The notes under the pieces were generated by a model. The model saw only the letters and a program-made list of their open reading frames with translations. It ran no database searches and was not told the origin of the DNA. Shown piece by piece: positions 16,764-24,832 of a stretch of DNA of 64,000 nt. The stretch covers positions 1,313,001 through 1,377,000 of the forward strand of contig NZ_SLYP02000001.1 in the NCBI RefSeq assembly GCF_004341505.2. Reading direction: 5' to 3'. Made by a program: the position numbers and the translations under genes. Source of the stretch: Sphingomonas sp. JUb134 (GTDB lineage: Bacteria; Pseudomonadota; Alphaproteobacteria; Sphingomonadales; Sphingomonadaceae). The first letter of the stretch is position 1. Each line of letters starts with the position of its first letter.

Positions 16764-17049
16764 CGGCCTGCTCCGTCCGCCTGACCCACGCGGCGTGCGC
16801 CTCGAAAGCGCTTGCCGGGTCTTCGTCAGTTGGAAGCTTTGGCTCCAGACCGGCCAGGAATAGCTCCATGAACCGATCCCAGAGCCGGGCCACCTCCTGC
16901 GCCGCCTGCATTCGCGCAGTGCGGGCCTGTGCGGTGTCAGCGGTGCCTCGCTCTGCGGCCGAATAGCGCGCGTGCAGGGCGAGGGCGGCGGCGTCGAAAG
17001 CGGCCCATGCCGCCTCTACGGACGAGTTCTCTACTGCCAGCCGGATCAT
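16756..17049 (-). CDS. Unknown helical 97-aa element protein
   Basis: ATG 17049 overlaps the stop of the upstream gene (ATGA). The product is nearly all alpha-helical (AAWAAFDAAALALHARYSA, MQAAQEVARLWDRFMELFL), without signal or membrane segment. It overlaps the next gene by 8 bases. No family recognised; the tight coupling argues it is expressed with the integrase operon. Confidence 0.68.
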   Translation of the reverse strand: MIRLAVENSSVEAAWAAFDAAALALHARYSAAERGTADTAQARTARMQAAQEVARLWDRFMELFLAGLEPKLPTDEDPASAFEAHAAWVRRTEQAVG

Positions 17050-17555
17050 GCTGCCGGTTCCTGGGTCCGTGCGGCCGGGCGCTTGCCTCGTACCTCCCAG
17101 ACGAACGCGAGTAGCTTGGCAATATTGTCGAACGAGCCCTGGCTGGCCCAGCGCGAGCACGATACCACCTTGCCGTTCGGCATTTCGACGAAGTTGCCGA
17201 TGTCTTCCGGTTCGCTGACACCGTCGTTGACGCCGGAGGCAGTCACCGGGCGAACTTCTCCGTCGATGCACAGAGCCCAGCCGATCAAGGGGATTGCTTC
17301 GACAAACCACTCAGCTGCCTGACCATCATCGCTGCCATCATCGCTGAAGATCTGCAGGAGGTTGGTTCCGGGTTCCGAAGGGATCAGCTGAACAGGCGTC
17401 TCGCCGAACCGCTCCCACGTCATCAGGTCCATGTTCGTGGTGCCGTCCGCCTGCCGAAGCTTGAGCATTTCCACGCCGTGCCGGTTCTCGACCGACGAGG
17501 CGCTGACGACCTGGTGCAACGGGATGAAGCAGCGGTGATTATAGATGCCGGTCAT
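17046..17555 (-). CDS. Unknown 169-aa element protein
   Basis: ATG 17555 overlaps the upstream stop (ATGA), and its own stop overlaps the next start. The fold looks alpha/beta, with beta strands in IYNHRCFIPLHQVVSASSV, an acidic loop GSDDGQAAEWF, EAIPLIGWALCIDGEVRPV, and a C-terminal helix. A NGKVVSCSRWAS segment precedes it. No catalytic motif or known family is visible. Confidence 0.7.
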   Translation of the reverse strand: MTGIYNHRCFIPLHQVVSASSVENRHGVEMLKLRQADGTTNMDLMTWERFGETPVQLIPSEPGTNLLQIFSDDGSDDGQAAEWFVEAIPLIGWALCIDGEVRPVTASGVNDGVSEPEDIGNFVEMPNGKVVSCSRWASQGSFDNIAKLLAFVWEVRGKRPAARTQEPAA

Positions 17556-17854
17556 GAGTGGAGCTCCGGATTGATGGTCTCGAAGGGGCTAGGTGACCGC
17601 TGAGCCGCGGCGATGAGGCGCTGGAGCTTCCTGGCCAGCCGGTCACACAGCGCCCGCGTCTTTGCGGGTGTCTTCGTCTCGACGCTGGTCGAGCTGAGGA
17701 GAGCGATCATCGACAGCATGGCGTCGATGACCTCGGCGCTGCGCACGAAGGCTGTGCGCGGCTGGCCAGGCTCCTCGACGAGCGACACTGTCATGATCGC
17801 CTGCATGAGCGCCTCGGTGAAGCGTGCCTGATAGGCGTGGTCGATGTCGCTCAT
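17552..17854 (-). CDS. Unknown helical 100-aa element protein
   Basis: Start ATG 17854 overlaps the upstream stop as ATGA; this favours MSDIDHAYQARFTEALMQAI over a slightly longer upstream start. The protein is helical and soluble, with a central hydrophobic stretch (VIDAMLSMIALLSS) and a basic helix KTRALCDRLARKLQRLIA. No family recognised. Confidence 0.66.
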   Translation of the reverse strand: MSDIDHAYQARFTEALMQAIMTVSLVEEPGQPRTAFVRSAEVIDAMLSMIALLSSTSVETKTPAKTRALCDRLARKLQRLIAAAQRSPSPFETINPELHS

Positions 17855-18645
17855 GCTGCGTCCACCCACGGCTGAGCGGGTTCAGCAAGGCCAAGCTTCC
17901 GGGCCTCCGCCAGCGCCTTAGTCGCTAATTCCTGGGCCGGTTCGAAGCCCTCCTCGACGATTTGCGCAATCAGTAGCAGTTTCGTCATTACGTCCGGAGA
18001 TGTAGCCGCCGGAGTGTCGAACAGACGCTCCTCAAGCGCGTTCATGCGCCCGCAAACCACGTTTCTTTCCTCGTCAGTAAGGTCAGGCTCGCCAAGTCGA
18101 CCAAGCTCCGCATTACGCTCGTTGAGGATGTTGCGGAGACCGGCACCATTTTTCCCGGAAAGGCGTGCCACGCCGGCCGCGCTTGGCTCGACTGTGGCTG
18201 CGCGCGCCACCGGCGGGGTGATGTTCGGGCCGCCGTCGGCAACCATGGAGGCGAGATCTACGCCGCCAAGTTTCGCCAAGTCGTCGATCGCGCCCCAGAG
18301 CAGCCGGGTGTACCAGTCGCTGGAGGCCAAACCGTCCCGGAATACCACATGGCTGGTATCGGCGATGGCACGGTCAGACCACGCCTGGCCGACGTTCCCC
18401 CTGAACGCTAGGCGCAGCTTCGCCAGCACGCCCTCGATCGTCGTCGCACGCGCGGCAAAGATACGCTCCTCAGCTGCGTCGATCACCGCGCCAGTTTCAT
18501 CGGCGGATTGATCATCGAGCTCTGGGCCGGCCGCGAGCCACTCTTCTGTGCCGCGCCTGCATACTGCGAACGCGGACAGAAGGTCTTCGTCCTGCTGGCG
18601 GAATGCTCCACGCCGGCCGAACCGGCGCGCGTCGGATGCGAGCAC
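17851..18645 (-). CDS. Unknown element protein with an internal tandem domain repeat; 5' end at a junction
   Basis: First gene of the leftward chain. Two segments look like copies of one roughly 45-residue helical domain: LAAGPELDDQSADETGAVID...AARATTIEGVLAKLRLAF and NAELGRLGEPDLTDEERNVV...DTPAATSPDVMTKLLLIA. No ATG lies near; GTG 18645 and GTG 18486 are candidates. The frame stays open far upstream, antisense to the tail-fibre gene, so the true start may have been lost at a deletion joint between about 18.5 and 18.7 kb. No known function. Confidence 0.6.
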   Translation of the reverse strand: MLASDARRFGRRGAFRQQDEDLLSAFAVCRRGTEEWLAAGPELDDQSADETGAVIDAAEERIFAARATTIEGVLAKLRLAFRGNVGQAWSDRAIADTSHVVFRDGLASSDWYTRLLWGAIDDLAKLGGVDLASMVADGGPNITPPVARAATVEPSAAGVARLSGKNGAGLRNILNERNAELGRLGEPDLTDEERNVVCGRMNALEERLFDTPAATSPDVMTKLLLIAQIVEEGFEPAQELATKALAEARKLGLAEPAQPWVDAA

Positions 18646-21375
18646 CTCGGCGATCCGCTGGTCGCAGCGCGCCCAGTCCTGCGTCTGGCGGGCGTGGAGA
18701 TGGTGGACGGCGTGCCTGTGAGCACGATCGTCGGGCGCTACAACCTGACTACCATGCGGGACAAGCTGCCCTACGGCGGTGAGGTCGGCGCCGACTACCC
18801 GATGGTCCACGAGATCGAGCTGGACGGGCAGACCCGCTTTTACGGGCGGTGGACCGCACGCGGCACGGTCATGGACAGCGAAACCGCGCCGGTTCAGCGC
18901 GAGTCGCTCGCACGGACATCGAACCTGGCGTCGACTGACACTGTGGAGATGTCTGCCACCATTGCTGGTGACGAAGTCATCCAGCTTTCGATCAACGGCA
19001 CGGCCGAACTGAACGAGATGCTCACCAAAGCCGCCAGCGAGCTGGGGCAACAGGTGGCGACAGCTACTGGCGAGCGCGTGCTTGCCCAGGATGCAGCAGC
19101 GGAGGCCCGGGGGCTCTCCCGGCCGTTCCTGTCCTACATCTACGACACGGCCACGGTCGGCGGTGCAACCGCATTGACGAGCGCCGGAACTGCAACCGGC
19201 AACCGAACCTATTTCGGACCGGTCTTCGACCGGCCCTTCCTTCTGGAACAGGTAGATTTCCGCGCGTTCAGCACCAACACGGCACCCGGCGCCCTGCACC
19301 TGGTGAAGCGGATCAGCGCCGGGGCGTATAGCGTGATCGCGTCCGCGCCCATTCCGATCGGCGCTATCCAGGCTGACCTCGACACCGTCCTGAAGAACAC
19401 CGGATGGCTCGTGGAGGGCGGGTATCTTTTGCCGGCCGGCTACACCGTCGCCATCTTCGGGGCGGACGCCCGTATGCGGCAGACTACGCTTGCTGGCGGC
19501 GTGTTGCCCTACGTGCAGGGCAATATCGCCGGCGACAACGTGGCCGTGAGCACGACCAACGGCGCCATCCCGCAGATCCGCATGGTGGGCCGCGTGGCGC
19601 CGGGCACCTACGCGAAGGTCGCGGAGCATCAGCAGTATATCGACTCCCTGAAGGCCGCGAATGCGCTGACTGCCCTCAAGGGCGTCGCGTTCGCCACTCC
19701 TGCTGTGCTGGGCGTTCCGGAACACGAACAGGCCGGGGCCGCCAACGCCGGCCGGACGAACATTGTTCGGACCGCGACCGAGCCGTTCCTGCTCACGGGC
19801 ATCGAGTTCGAGATGCTCACCGGTACCGGCTCTGTAGGGGCCTTCAAGCTGCTGAAGGAAGAGAGCGTCGGGATCTATTCGGAGATCCTGAGTTCGCCGG
19901 TTGCCATCGCCGCCGGCGGCAACGTCATTCCGGCCGGCACGGGCTGGATCCCCGGCGATGGCTATCTGATCCCGGCCGGCTGTGCCGTCGCGGTGTATAC
20001 GCCGGGCGACGCCCGGATGCGCACCAAGGCGACCGGTCGCGATAGCTATTACAAGGCGGGCGTGAACCTCACGGGTTCCAACCAGGTGACTTCACTCTCT
20101 GCTGGCGTGGAACCGCAGATCCGCCTGCGTGGCTACACGGCGCCGGGTGTGGCGGCCGAAGTGCGCGAGCTGGCGGCAAAAGTAGCGGCTCTCCCGAGCG
20201 GCGGGCTCGTGATAGCGGACGCGCTGCGCGGCTCCACGGTCATCGTCGACCAGGTGATGAAGGCCGGCAACGACCTGCCCGCCGCGTGGCGGCTGAACGG
20301 ATGGACGCAGGCGGCGGCGGGCATCGTGCCCCCAGCTACCCGGACGGGCTGGGGCGCCACCGCCTATTTCGACGCGGACAGCGCGCAGGATCGCAAGACG
20401 ATCCGCATGCGGGCGACGGTGCACGATGCGAACGCCGTGTTCGGCCTGCGCGCCGTTCGTGGCGCCCGCGGCTCGACGCTGATGGTCGACGGGCAGGCGG
20501 GTACGCTCACCCTCTATGCCGACGTGGGCGGCGAGACCGACCAGCTTTCCCTTGAAGCTCCGGGAACTCCCGGCCCCTCGGTTCTCCTGCCTGCCGGCTT
20601 CCTGGTGGCGGGTCACGAGTACCTGCTCGAAATGAAGCGGGTGAACCTCACCATTCGCGCCTTCATCCGCGACACCACCAGTCAAGTCTCGGTGCCAGTG
20701 TCGACGGCGTACACGGGCGGCTTCCTCACCATGCTGAACGGTGGCGTCGGCGTGGTGGCGGTCAGCGGCAACGTGACGGTGTCCCGCCTTACCTGGATCG
20801 TGAACGTCGACAGCCGGCCGTTCGCGCTGTGGTTCGGCGACAGCATCACCGATGGCGTAGCGATCCGGAAGCCCGACGCGCCGACCGGCGGTCGCCTCAT
20901 CGAAAAGTTCCGGGGGCGTGGCGACATGATGACCTGCGGCAAGAGCGGAGATCGCTCGTCGGACATCCTGTCGCGGCTCCAGTTCGAACTGACCTGGGCA
21001 ACCCCGCGCTACGTCGTGATCCTCGCCGGGGCGAACGACGGCGGTGTGGTCTCGTGGGAGACCAACATGAAGGCGATGATCGCAGCGGTGGAGGCGAAGG
21101 GCAGCATCCCGGTCCTGGTCACCACGCCGCCGCGCAACGCCAACACGGCGGCGATGAACGATCGCCTCCGCAACAGCCCCGACTTCGCCAAGTACACGCT
21201 GATCGACCTCAACAAGGCGGTCACGCTCAACCACGACATGACGACATGGGACGATACCCTGCACATCGGCGATGGCGTGCATCCGAACGAAGAGGGGCAC
21301 CTTCGCTACTCTCGGCAGATCGAGATCGATGCGCCCTTCCTGCTCGACAACGGCGCCGGGCTGTCGCTCGCCTAA
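18508..21375 (+). CDS. Tail-fibre-like protein with C-terminal SGNH/GDSL esterase domain
   Basis: The frame opens with TTG 18508, but residues 1 to about 60 overlap the leftward gene and may be artefact; ATG 18700 is an alternative and the native N-terminus may be deleted. After a short coiled region come two related beta-rich modules (about 215-390 and 395-555), each with a GYLLPAGYTVAIF / DGYLIPAGCAVAVY block and an IPQIRMVGR / EPQIRLRGY end. A lectin-like section follows. The C-terminal SGNH hydrolase (about 770-950) has FGDSITDG, AGAND and DGVHPNEEGH with catalytic Ser, Asp and His. It probably deacylates host surface polysaccharide during adsorption (inference). Confidence 0.82.
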   Translation: MIIELWAGREPLFCAAPAYCERGQKVFVLLAECSTPAEPARVGCEHLGDPLVAARPVLRLAGVEMVDGVPVSTIVGRYNLTTMRDKLPYGGEVGADYPMVHEIELDGQTRFYGRWTARGTVMDSETAPVQRESLARTSNLASTDTVEMSATIAGDEVIQLSINGTAELNEMLTKAASELGQQVATATGERVLAQDAAAEARGLSRPFLSYIYDTATVGGATALTSAGTATGNRTYFGPVFDRPFLLEQVDFRAFSTNTAPGALHLVKRISAGAYSVIASAPIPIGAIQADLDTVLKNTGWLVEGGYLLPAGYTVAIFGADARMRQTTLAGGVLPYVQGNIAGDNVAVSTTNGAIPQIRMVGRVAPGTYAKVAEHQQYIDSLKAANALTALKGVAFATPAVLGVPEHEQAGAANAGRTNIVRTATEPFLLTGIEFEMLTGTGSVGAFKLLKEESVGIYSEILSSPVAIAAGGNVIPAGTGWIPGDGYLIPAGCAVAVYTPGDARMRTKATGRDSYYKAGVNLTGSNQVTSLSAGVEPQIRLRGYTAPGVAAEVRELAAKVAALPSGGLVIADALRGSTVIVDQVMKAGNDLPAAWRLNGWTQAAAGIVPPATRTGWGATAYFDADSAQDRKTIRMRATVHDANAVFGLRAVRGARGSTLMVDGQAGTLTLYADVGGETDQLSLEAPGTPGPSVLLPAGFLVAGHEYLLEMKRVNLTIRAFIRDTTSQVSVPVSTAYTGGFLTMLNGGVGVVAVSGNVTVSRLTWIVNVDSRPFALWFGDSITDGVAIRKPDAPTGGRLIEKFRGRGDMMTCGKSGDRSSDILSRLQFELTWATPRYVVILAGANDGGVVSWETNMKAMIAAVEAKGSIPVLVTTPPRNANTAAMNDRLRNSPDFAKYTLIDLNKAVTLNHDMTTWDDTLHIGDGVHPNEEGHLRYSRQIEIDAPFLLDNGAGLSLA

Positions 21376-21426
21376 CTGCGCGTTCCTTTAAGCGACGCCC
21401 GGCGCTGTCCGGGCAGGAGATCCACA

Positions 21427-22026
21427 ATGCACCCATCGCGCTTCGTCGCGGTGCTGGTGGGCCTGCTCGTGCCCGTCAGTGCCGCATGGGCTTCTGCGGC
21501 CAACAGCTTGGCCGCCCAGATGATCGCCAACGCGCCACGATCGCAGGCGCCGCCGTCGTTCAACGGCGACCCGACCCTGTTCGCCTGGAACCTGTTCCTG
21601 ATGACCGCGGGCATGTTCCTCGGCTTCATGCTTTCTGCGCGGCAGGCGCAGCGGATCTGGTCACAGCGCGTCTATGACCATCCGCTTCACCCGGTGACGC
21701 TCTACCGCGCGATCACCTTCCTGGCGGCGGTCGCACTGATGATCCGATGCGGTACAGAGGCGCTGAACCTGTGGGGCTGGAACCCCGACGATCCCGCCAC
21801 CTATGCCCGCGTCGTTATGGCGAAGCGCTGGCTGGACCCGGTAGCGCTGGGCTGCGGCTTCTCGTGGATGGCGATCGTGGTGCTCGGCGAGCCCGGCATC
21901 GAGTACAAGCTGCGCAGCGGGCCTCTGCCGGTCGACATGTGGTCTCGCTGGCCGGTGTTGGCGCGGGCGGCGGGTATTGTGATCTTGAGCGGTATCATCG
22001 CCGCTGCGGCTGTCCTCCTTCGGTGA
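21427..22026 (+). CDS. Phage membrane protein with signal peptide
   Basis: ATG 21427 behind a GGAGA site, 199 residues. A signal peptide (to about SAAWAS) is followed by hydrophobic helices near 53-70, 93-110, 140-155 and 178-198. It ends GIIAAAAVLLR, and its stop overlaps the next start as GTGA. Position between tail fibre and lysis genes suggests a holin-associated or superinfection role; the sequence itself does not say. Confidence 0.72.
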   Translation: MHPSRFVAVLVGLLVPVSAAWASAANSLAAQMIANAPRSQAPPSFNGDPTLFAWNLFLMTAGMFLGFMLSARQAQRIWSQRVYDHPLHPVTLYRAITFLAAVALMIRCGTEALNLWGWNPDDPATYARVVMAKRWLDPVALGCGFSWMAIVVLGEPGIEYKLRSGPLPVDMWSRWPVLARAAGIVILSGIIAAAAVLLR

Positions 22027-22475
22027 AGGCTCAGGCGGCGGCGGGGGCGGCCGCGGCAGTCCCCATTCCGGTCGTATGGTCGATCGCGGGCTATCAGTTC
22101 CAGGCGGGGCCGTTGGTGGTGACCGTCGGCATCGTCCTGATCACGCGGCTGTGCGTCTATCTCAACACTCAGGGTAAAAAGCAGATCGCCCTCGACCTGG
22201 CGGTGACGGCGCTGTGCAGCGCGATCGCGGCGCTGTGGACGCAGGCGCACCAGCTGGACCTGCTGCCGGCCGGCATCAGCGCAATGACCATCGCCGGCAT
22301 CGGCTATGGCCTGATCGGCATGGCGAAGAGCCAGATGCTCAACGCGGTCCGTGAGGGCTTCCAGGCGATGATCCGTACACTTGGCGCACCGGCGCCGCCC
22401 AATCCAGCTGAGCGGACGCTGAGCGATGACGATGAAATCGAGCGGCTGACCCGGGAACTGCGCAAACACGATTGA
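22023..22475 (+). CDS. Putative holin
   Basis: GTG 22023 overlaps the upstream stop. The 150-residue product has three hydrophobic segments (about 14-40, 53-70, 78-96) and a charged C-terminus ending DDDEIERLTRELRKHD. Size, topology and position upstream of endolysin and spanins fit a class I holin. No specific family motif was recognised. Confidence 0.62.
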   Translation: MKAQAAAGAAAAVPIPVVWSIAGYQFQAGPLVVTVGIVLITRLCVYLNTQGKKQIALDLAVTALCSAIAALWTQAHQLDLLPAGISAMTIAGIGYGLIGMAKSQMLNAVREGFQAMIRTLGAPAPPNPAERTLSDDDEIERLTRELRKHD

Positions 22476-22481
22476 TAAAAA

Positions 22482-22507
22482 GCCCCACCTGAGGGGACAG
22501 GCGGGGC
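22482..22507 (+). terminator. Stem-loop after the holin-like gene
   Basis: Arms 22482-22491 and 22498-22507 pair with one mismatch around a six-base loop, 7 bases after the stop codon. The downstream T-run is weak (GGTTCTT), so termination may be partial. Confidence 0.5.
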
Positions 22508-22627
22508 AGGTTCTTAGGAGAGGGGTGCCGGCTTCATGAGGAGAGCCGGACAGCGGTTGTTCTGCCAAGTCAATGTTACGCCAGGATTAACAGGGTCGGA
22601 CGAGTCCCGTACTTCTGGCCATTCAGC

Positions 22628-22864
22628 TCATCGTCGACCAATATTCCGAGGCTGTGATCGCGCAGCCGAATGGGTTTGCCGGTCCGAGTGTTGGCGCCGG
22701 CGACGCAGCTGGCGCACCATCTTCTCCCATTCTCGGGCCTGAGCTTCGTGCCGGAGGCGCTTGGCCTCCCGCCTTTGGAGCTGACGGTTCCGCTGCCGCC
22801 TCTGCCAAAATAGCCCGGCTACGGTGGCGACGACTGTAACCATTAGAAAGAACGTTAACCACAT
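22628..22864 (-). CDS. Small single-pass membrane protein with basic tail, opposite strand to lysis genes
   Basis: ATG 22864 gives 78 residues: MWLTFFLMVTVVATVAGLFW is a clear membrane anchor, followed by a very Arg/Gln-rich helical tail (RQRNRQLQRREAKRLRHE). Codon use is poorer than in neighbours and the basic tail may reflect only GC-rich composition. Possibly a lysis regulator; unknown. Confidence 0.45.
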   Translation of the reverse strand: MWLTFFLMVTVVATVAGLFWQRRQRNRQLQRREAKRLRHEAQAREWEKMVRQLRRRRQHSDRQTHSAARSQPRNIGRR

Positions 22865-23212
22865 AAGGCACCTGTACGCTTCGACGCGCTTACGTTGCGC
22901 GCTGCATCCTGAACCCCCTGTGACCTGCACTGATCCGCGCCTCATGGCAGGAACGACACAGCTGACCAGTGCGAGCGAGAAGCCGCGTTATCTGGAAGAT
23001 AATCGTCGTCGGTGAAGGCCCAGGCTGCGCGTCCACGAAGAGCGAAGAAGTCGCCCCGGCTCTTCGTGTTGCTGCCCGGGAGCCGGGGCGAGAGCGCATA
23101 GGACAGACCTGCGGCCCGTCTGAAACGTGGACCTCCAATCCTTACGAGAAAATGAACGCTGCGCGGCCGGGGCGTGCAGCTTGCTCCCCAATTGCACCTG
23201 AAAGGAAGAGCC
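22865..23212. other. Gene-free stretch upstream of the endolysin, with one hairpin
   Basis: No convincing coding frame. A perfect 10-base inverted repeat (23034-23043 with 23059-23068, 15-base loop, arms reading GAAGAGC / GCTCTTC) lies about 145 bases before the endolysin start. It lacks a T-run and could be a regulatory structure in the lysis transcript leader. An AAAGGAAG ribosome site ends the stretch. Confidence 0.5.
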
Positions 23213-23770
23213 ATGACGAAGACAGCGATTCAGCTGGTCGACGAGGTGATCGCGCGCGAGGGTGGGTATAGCAACCACCCGGCCGATCGCGGCGGCCCCA
23301 CGAATTGGGGCATCACCGAGCAGGTGGCGCGGGCCTATGGCTATAGGGGCGACATGCGCGCCCTGCCACGCCAGACCGCGGTGGAGATCTACCTCAAGCG
23401 CTACTGGACCGCGCCCGGTTTCGACAAGGTGGCGCAGCGTGACGCGGCGGTCGCAGCCGAGCTGTTCGACGCTGGCGTGAACATGGGGCCGGCCTGGGCG
23501 GGCAAGTTCCTGCAGCGCGCGCTGAACCTGCTGAACAGCGAGGCGAAGCACTATCCAGACATCGCAGTGGACGGCGGGGTCGGCGCAATGACGCTGGCGT
23601 CGCTCGACGGCTACCTGCGGCAGCGGAACAACGGCGAGGGCAGGGCGGTGCTCCTGTGGCTCGTGCGCGCCTTCCGGACCGGGCGCTATGCGGACATTGC
23701 CGAGGCCAACTGGACGCAGGAGGTGTTCCTGTACGGCTGGATCGCGCGCCAGGTGCGAGAAGCGGAATGA
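23213..23770 (+). CDS. Phage endolysin, glycoside hydrolase 108 family (muramidase)
   Basis: ATG 23213 after AAAGGAAG gives 185 residues. EGGYSNHPADRGGPTNWGIT is the GH108 signature with the catalytic Glu; DAGVNMGPAWAGKFLQRALN and DGGVGAMTLASLDGYL are the second domain (peptidoglycan-binding PG_3-like) blocks. No signal peptide, so release needs a holin. Cleaves peptidoglycan at lysis. Its stop overlaps the next start as ATGA. Confidence 0.95.
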   Translation: MTKTAIQLVDEVIAREGGYSNHPADRGGPTNWGITEQVARAYGYRGDMRALPRQTAVEIYLKRYWTAPGFDKVAQRDAAVAAELFDAGVNMGPAWAGKFLQRALNLLNSEAKHYPDIAVDGGVGAMTLASLDGYLRQRNNGEGRAVLLWLVRAFRTGRYADIAEANWTQEVFLYGWIARQVREAE

Positions 23771-24204
23771 CCGCGCTCGCACTGCTGCGCCGCTTCTGGT
23801 GGGCGCTGCCGATGCTGGCGCTCGCCGCCGCGCTCCTCGCCACCCGGGCGACGCTAGCCGACCGCACGGCCACGCTGCGCGCCGAGCGCTCCGCTTGGAC
23901 ATCCGCGCTCGATGCTGCGGAGAAGGTGCGCCTGGAGACCGAACGACGCTTCGCCACCAACGTCGCGCAGGCGGCGACCAACTACGCCGATGGGCTGGCT
24001 GCGCGCCAACCGATCATCGTTCGATCCACTAACACCGTGAGGGAATATGCGCAGACTGATGCTGGGCGCGTGCTGTGTCGTGATGCTGACCGGGTGCGCG
24101 CGATCGACGCCCTCGATGCCGAGCTCGCCGAAGCTGCCCGATCCGCCGGCGGCGGCGCTGGTCCCGTGCGAGCCGACGCCGCAGCGGCGGCAGGCGGACG
24201 GTAG
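23767..24204 (+). CDS. Rz-like inner-membrane spanin
   Basis: A 145-residue protein with one N-terminal membrane helix (about 11-27, WWALPMLALAAALLAT) followed by a periplasmic helical region (LRAERSAWTSALDAAEKVRLETERRF) of coiled-coil type. It sits right after the endolysin and contains the Rz1-like frame inside it, the classic arrangement of a two-component spanin. Residues beyond about 95 overlap Rz1. Confidence 0.83.
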   Translation: MTALALLRRFWWALPMLALAAALLATRATLADRTATLRAERSAWTSALDAAEKVRLETERRFATNVAQAATNYADGLAARQPIIVRSTNTVREYAQTDAGRVLCRDADRVRAIDALDAELAEAARSAGGGAGPVRADAAAAAGGR

Positions 24205-24307
24205 CGCGACGGCCGCCGACGACGACGAGACGATTCGCGACGGGCGGTTCGACCTGGCCGCGTGCGAAGCGAAGCGTCGGCTGCTGGTGGAGGCGTGGCC
24301 TCGGTAG
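24047..24307 (+). CDS. Rz1-like outer-membrane spanin lipoprotein, nested in Rz
   Basis: ATG 24047 lies in the +1 frame inside the Rz gene, after GTGAGGGA. The 86-residue product has a short hydrophobic signal ending MLTGC (lipobox, Cys about residue 17) and a Pro-rich segment (SPKLPDPPAA), both hallmarks of Rz1. It extends 103 bases beyond the Rz stop. It should join Rz across the periplasm to fuse membranes at lysis. Confidence 0.85.
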   Translation: MRRLMLGACCVVMLTGCARSTPSMPSSPKLPDPPAAALVPCEPTPQRRQADGSATAADDDETIRDGRFDLAACEAKRRLLVEAWPR

Positions 24308-24315
24308 CGGTGCTG

Positions 24316-24624
24316 TTATTCCTCGGACGGCTTACTCGGAATGGTGGGGATGGCGCCCTGCGCCAACTTATCGAGCACGATCGGTGCTGATGCGCCGAGA
24401 TAGAAGGCACTTAGTACGGTGTTAGCATCAAACACTACCGCCAGCGTGCCGCCGCCAAGCGCGAGGAGGATCCTAACGAAAAGGTACCCTGGCTTCCTGT
24501 AACGGCGCGGTAGATCGCCATCTGAATTTGCAGTGGCACGCGCACATACTCCGATCTCGACTAGGCCGCTGCCTATGACGCCGACCCAGAAAAGGCCGAT
24601 CGAGCCGAAGTAAGGAAGTTCCAG
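24316..24624 (-). CDS. Two-helix membrane protein lacking a standard start (CTG 24624?)
   Basis: The open frame encodes about 102 residues that look genuine: YFGSIGLFWVGVIGSGLVEI (helix 1), RRYRKPGYLFVRILLALGGG (start of helix 2), and a soluble tail ending SKPSEE. No ATG, GTG or TTG is in frame after the upstream stop at about 24670; CTG 24624 is the likeliest start. It lies just downstream of, and in a different frame from, the 67-aa membrane protein. A frameshift from an ancestral start is the alternative. Confidence 0.5.
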   Translation of the reverse strand: MELPYFGSIGLFWVGVIGSGLVEIGVCARATANSDGDLPRRYRKPGYLFVRILLALGGGTLAVVFDANTVLSAFYLGASAPIVLDKLAQGAIPTIPSKPSEE

Positions 24625-24628
24625 AGAG

Positions 24629-24832
24629 CTAGCGGTGGCGGTACGGTCGCGATTGCGTGAAGCTATCGCTCAGGCGCAGCATCGAGACCACCTTCGAAAA
24701 ATGGGAAAGGAAACGCATCGCCGCCCGCCGCTGATGGAGCAGGGTAGCCAGTACGACTAGGACGTTCGCCAAGATCAGGGCACCCGCTACGGTCGCCATC
24801 ACGGCGCTCAGGGAGTTAATCAGGAAGTCCAT
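24629..24832 (-). CDS. Small membrane protein (67 aa)
   Basis: ATG 24832 behind GGAGGAGAG. One long hydrophobic stretch (about 9-33: AVMATVAGALILANVLVVLA) is followed by a basic amphipathic tail (HQRRAAMRFLSHFSKVV). Leftward, opposite to the lysis genes, and followed immediately by another membrane-protein frame. Function unknown. Confidence 0.62.
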   Translation of the reverse strand: MDFLINSLSAVMATVAGALILANVLVVLATLLHQRRAAMRFLSHFSKVVSMLRLSDSFTQSRPYRHR

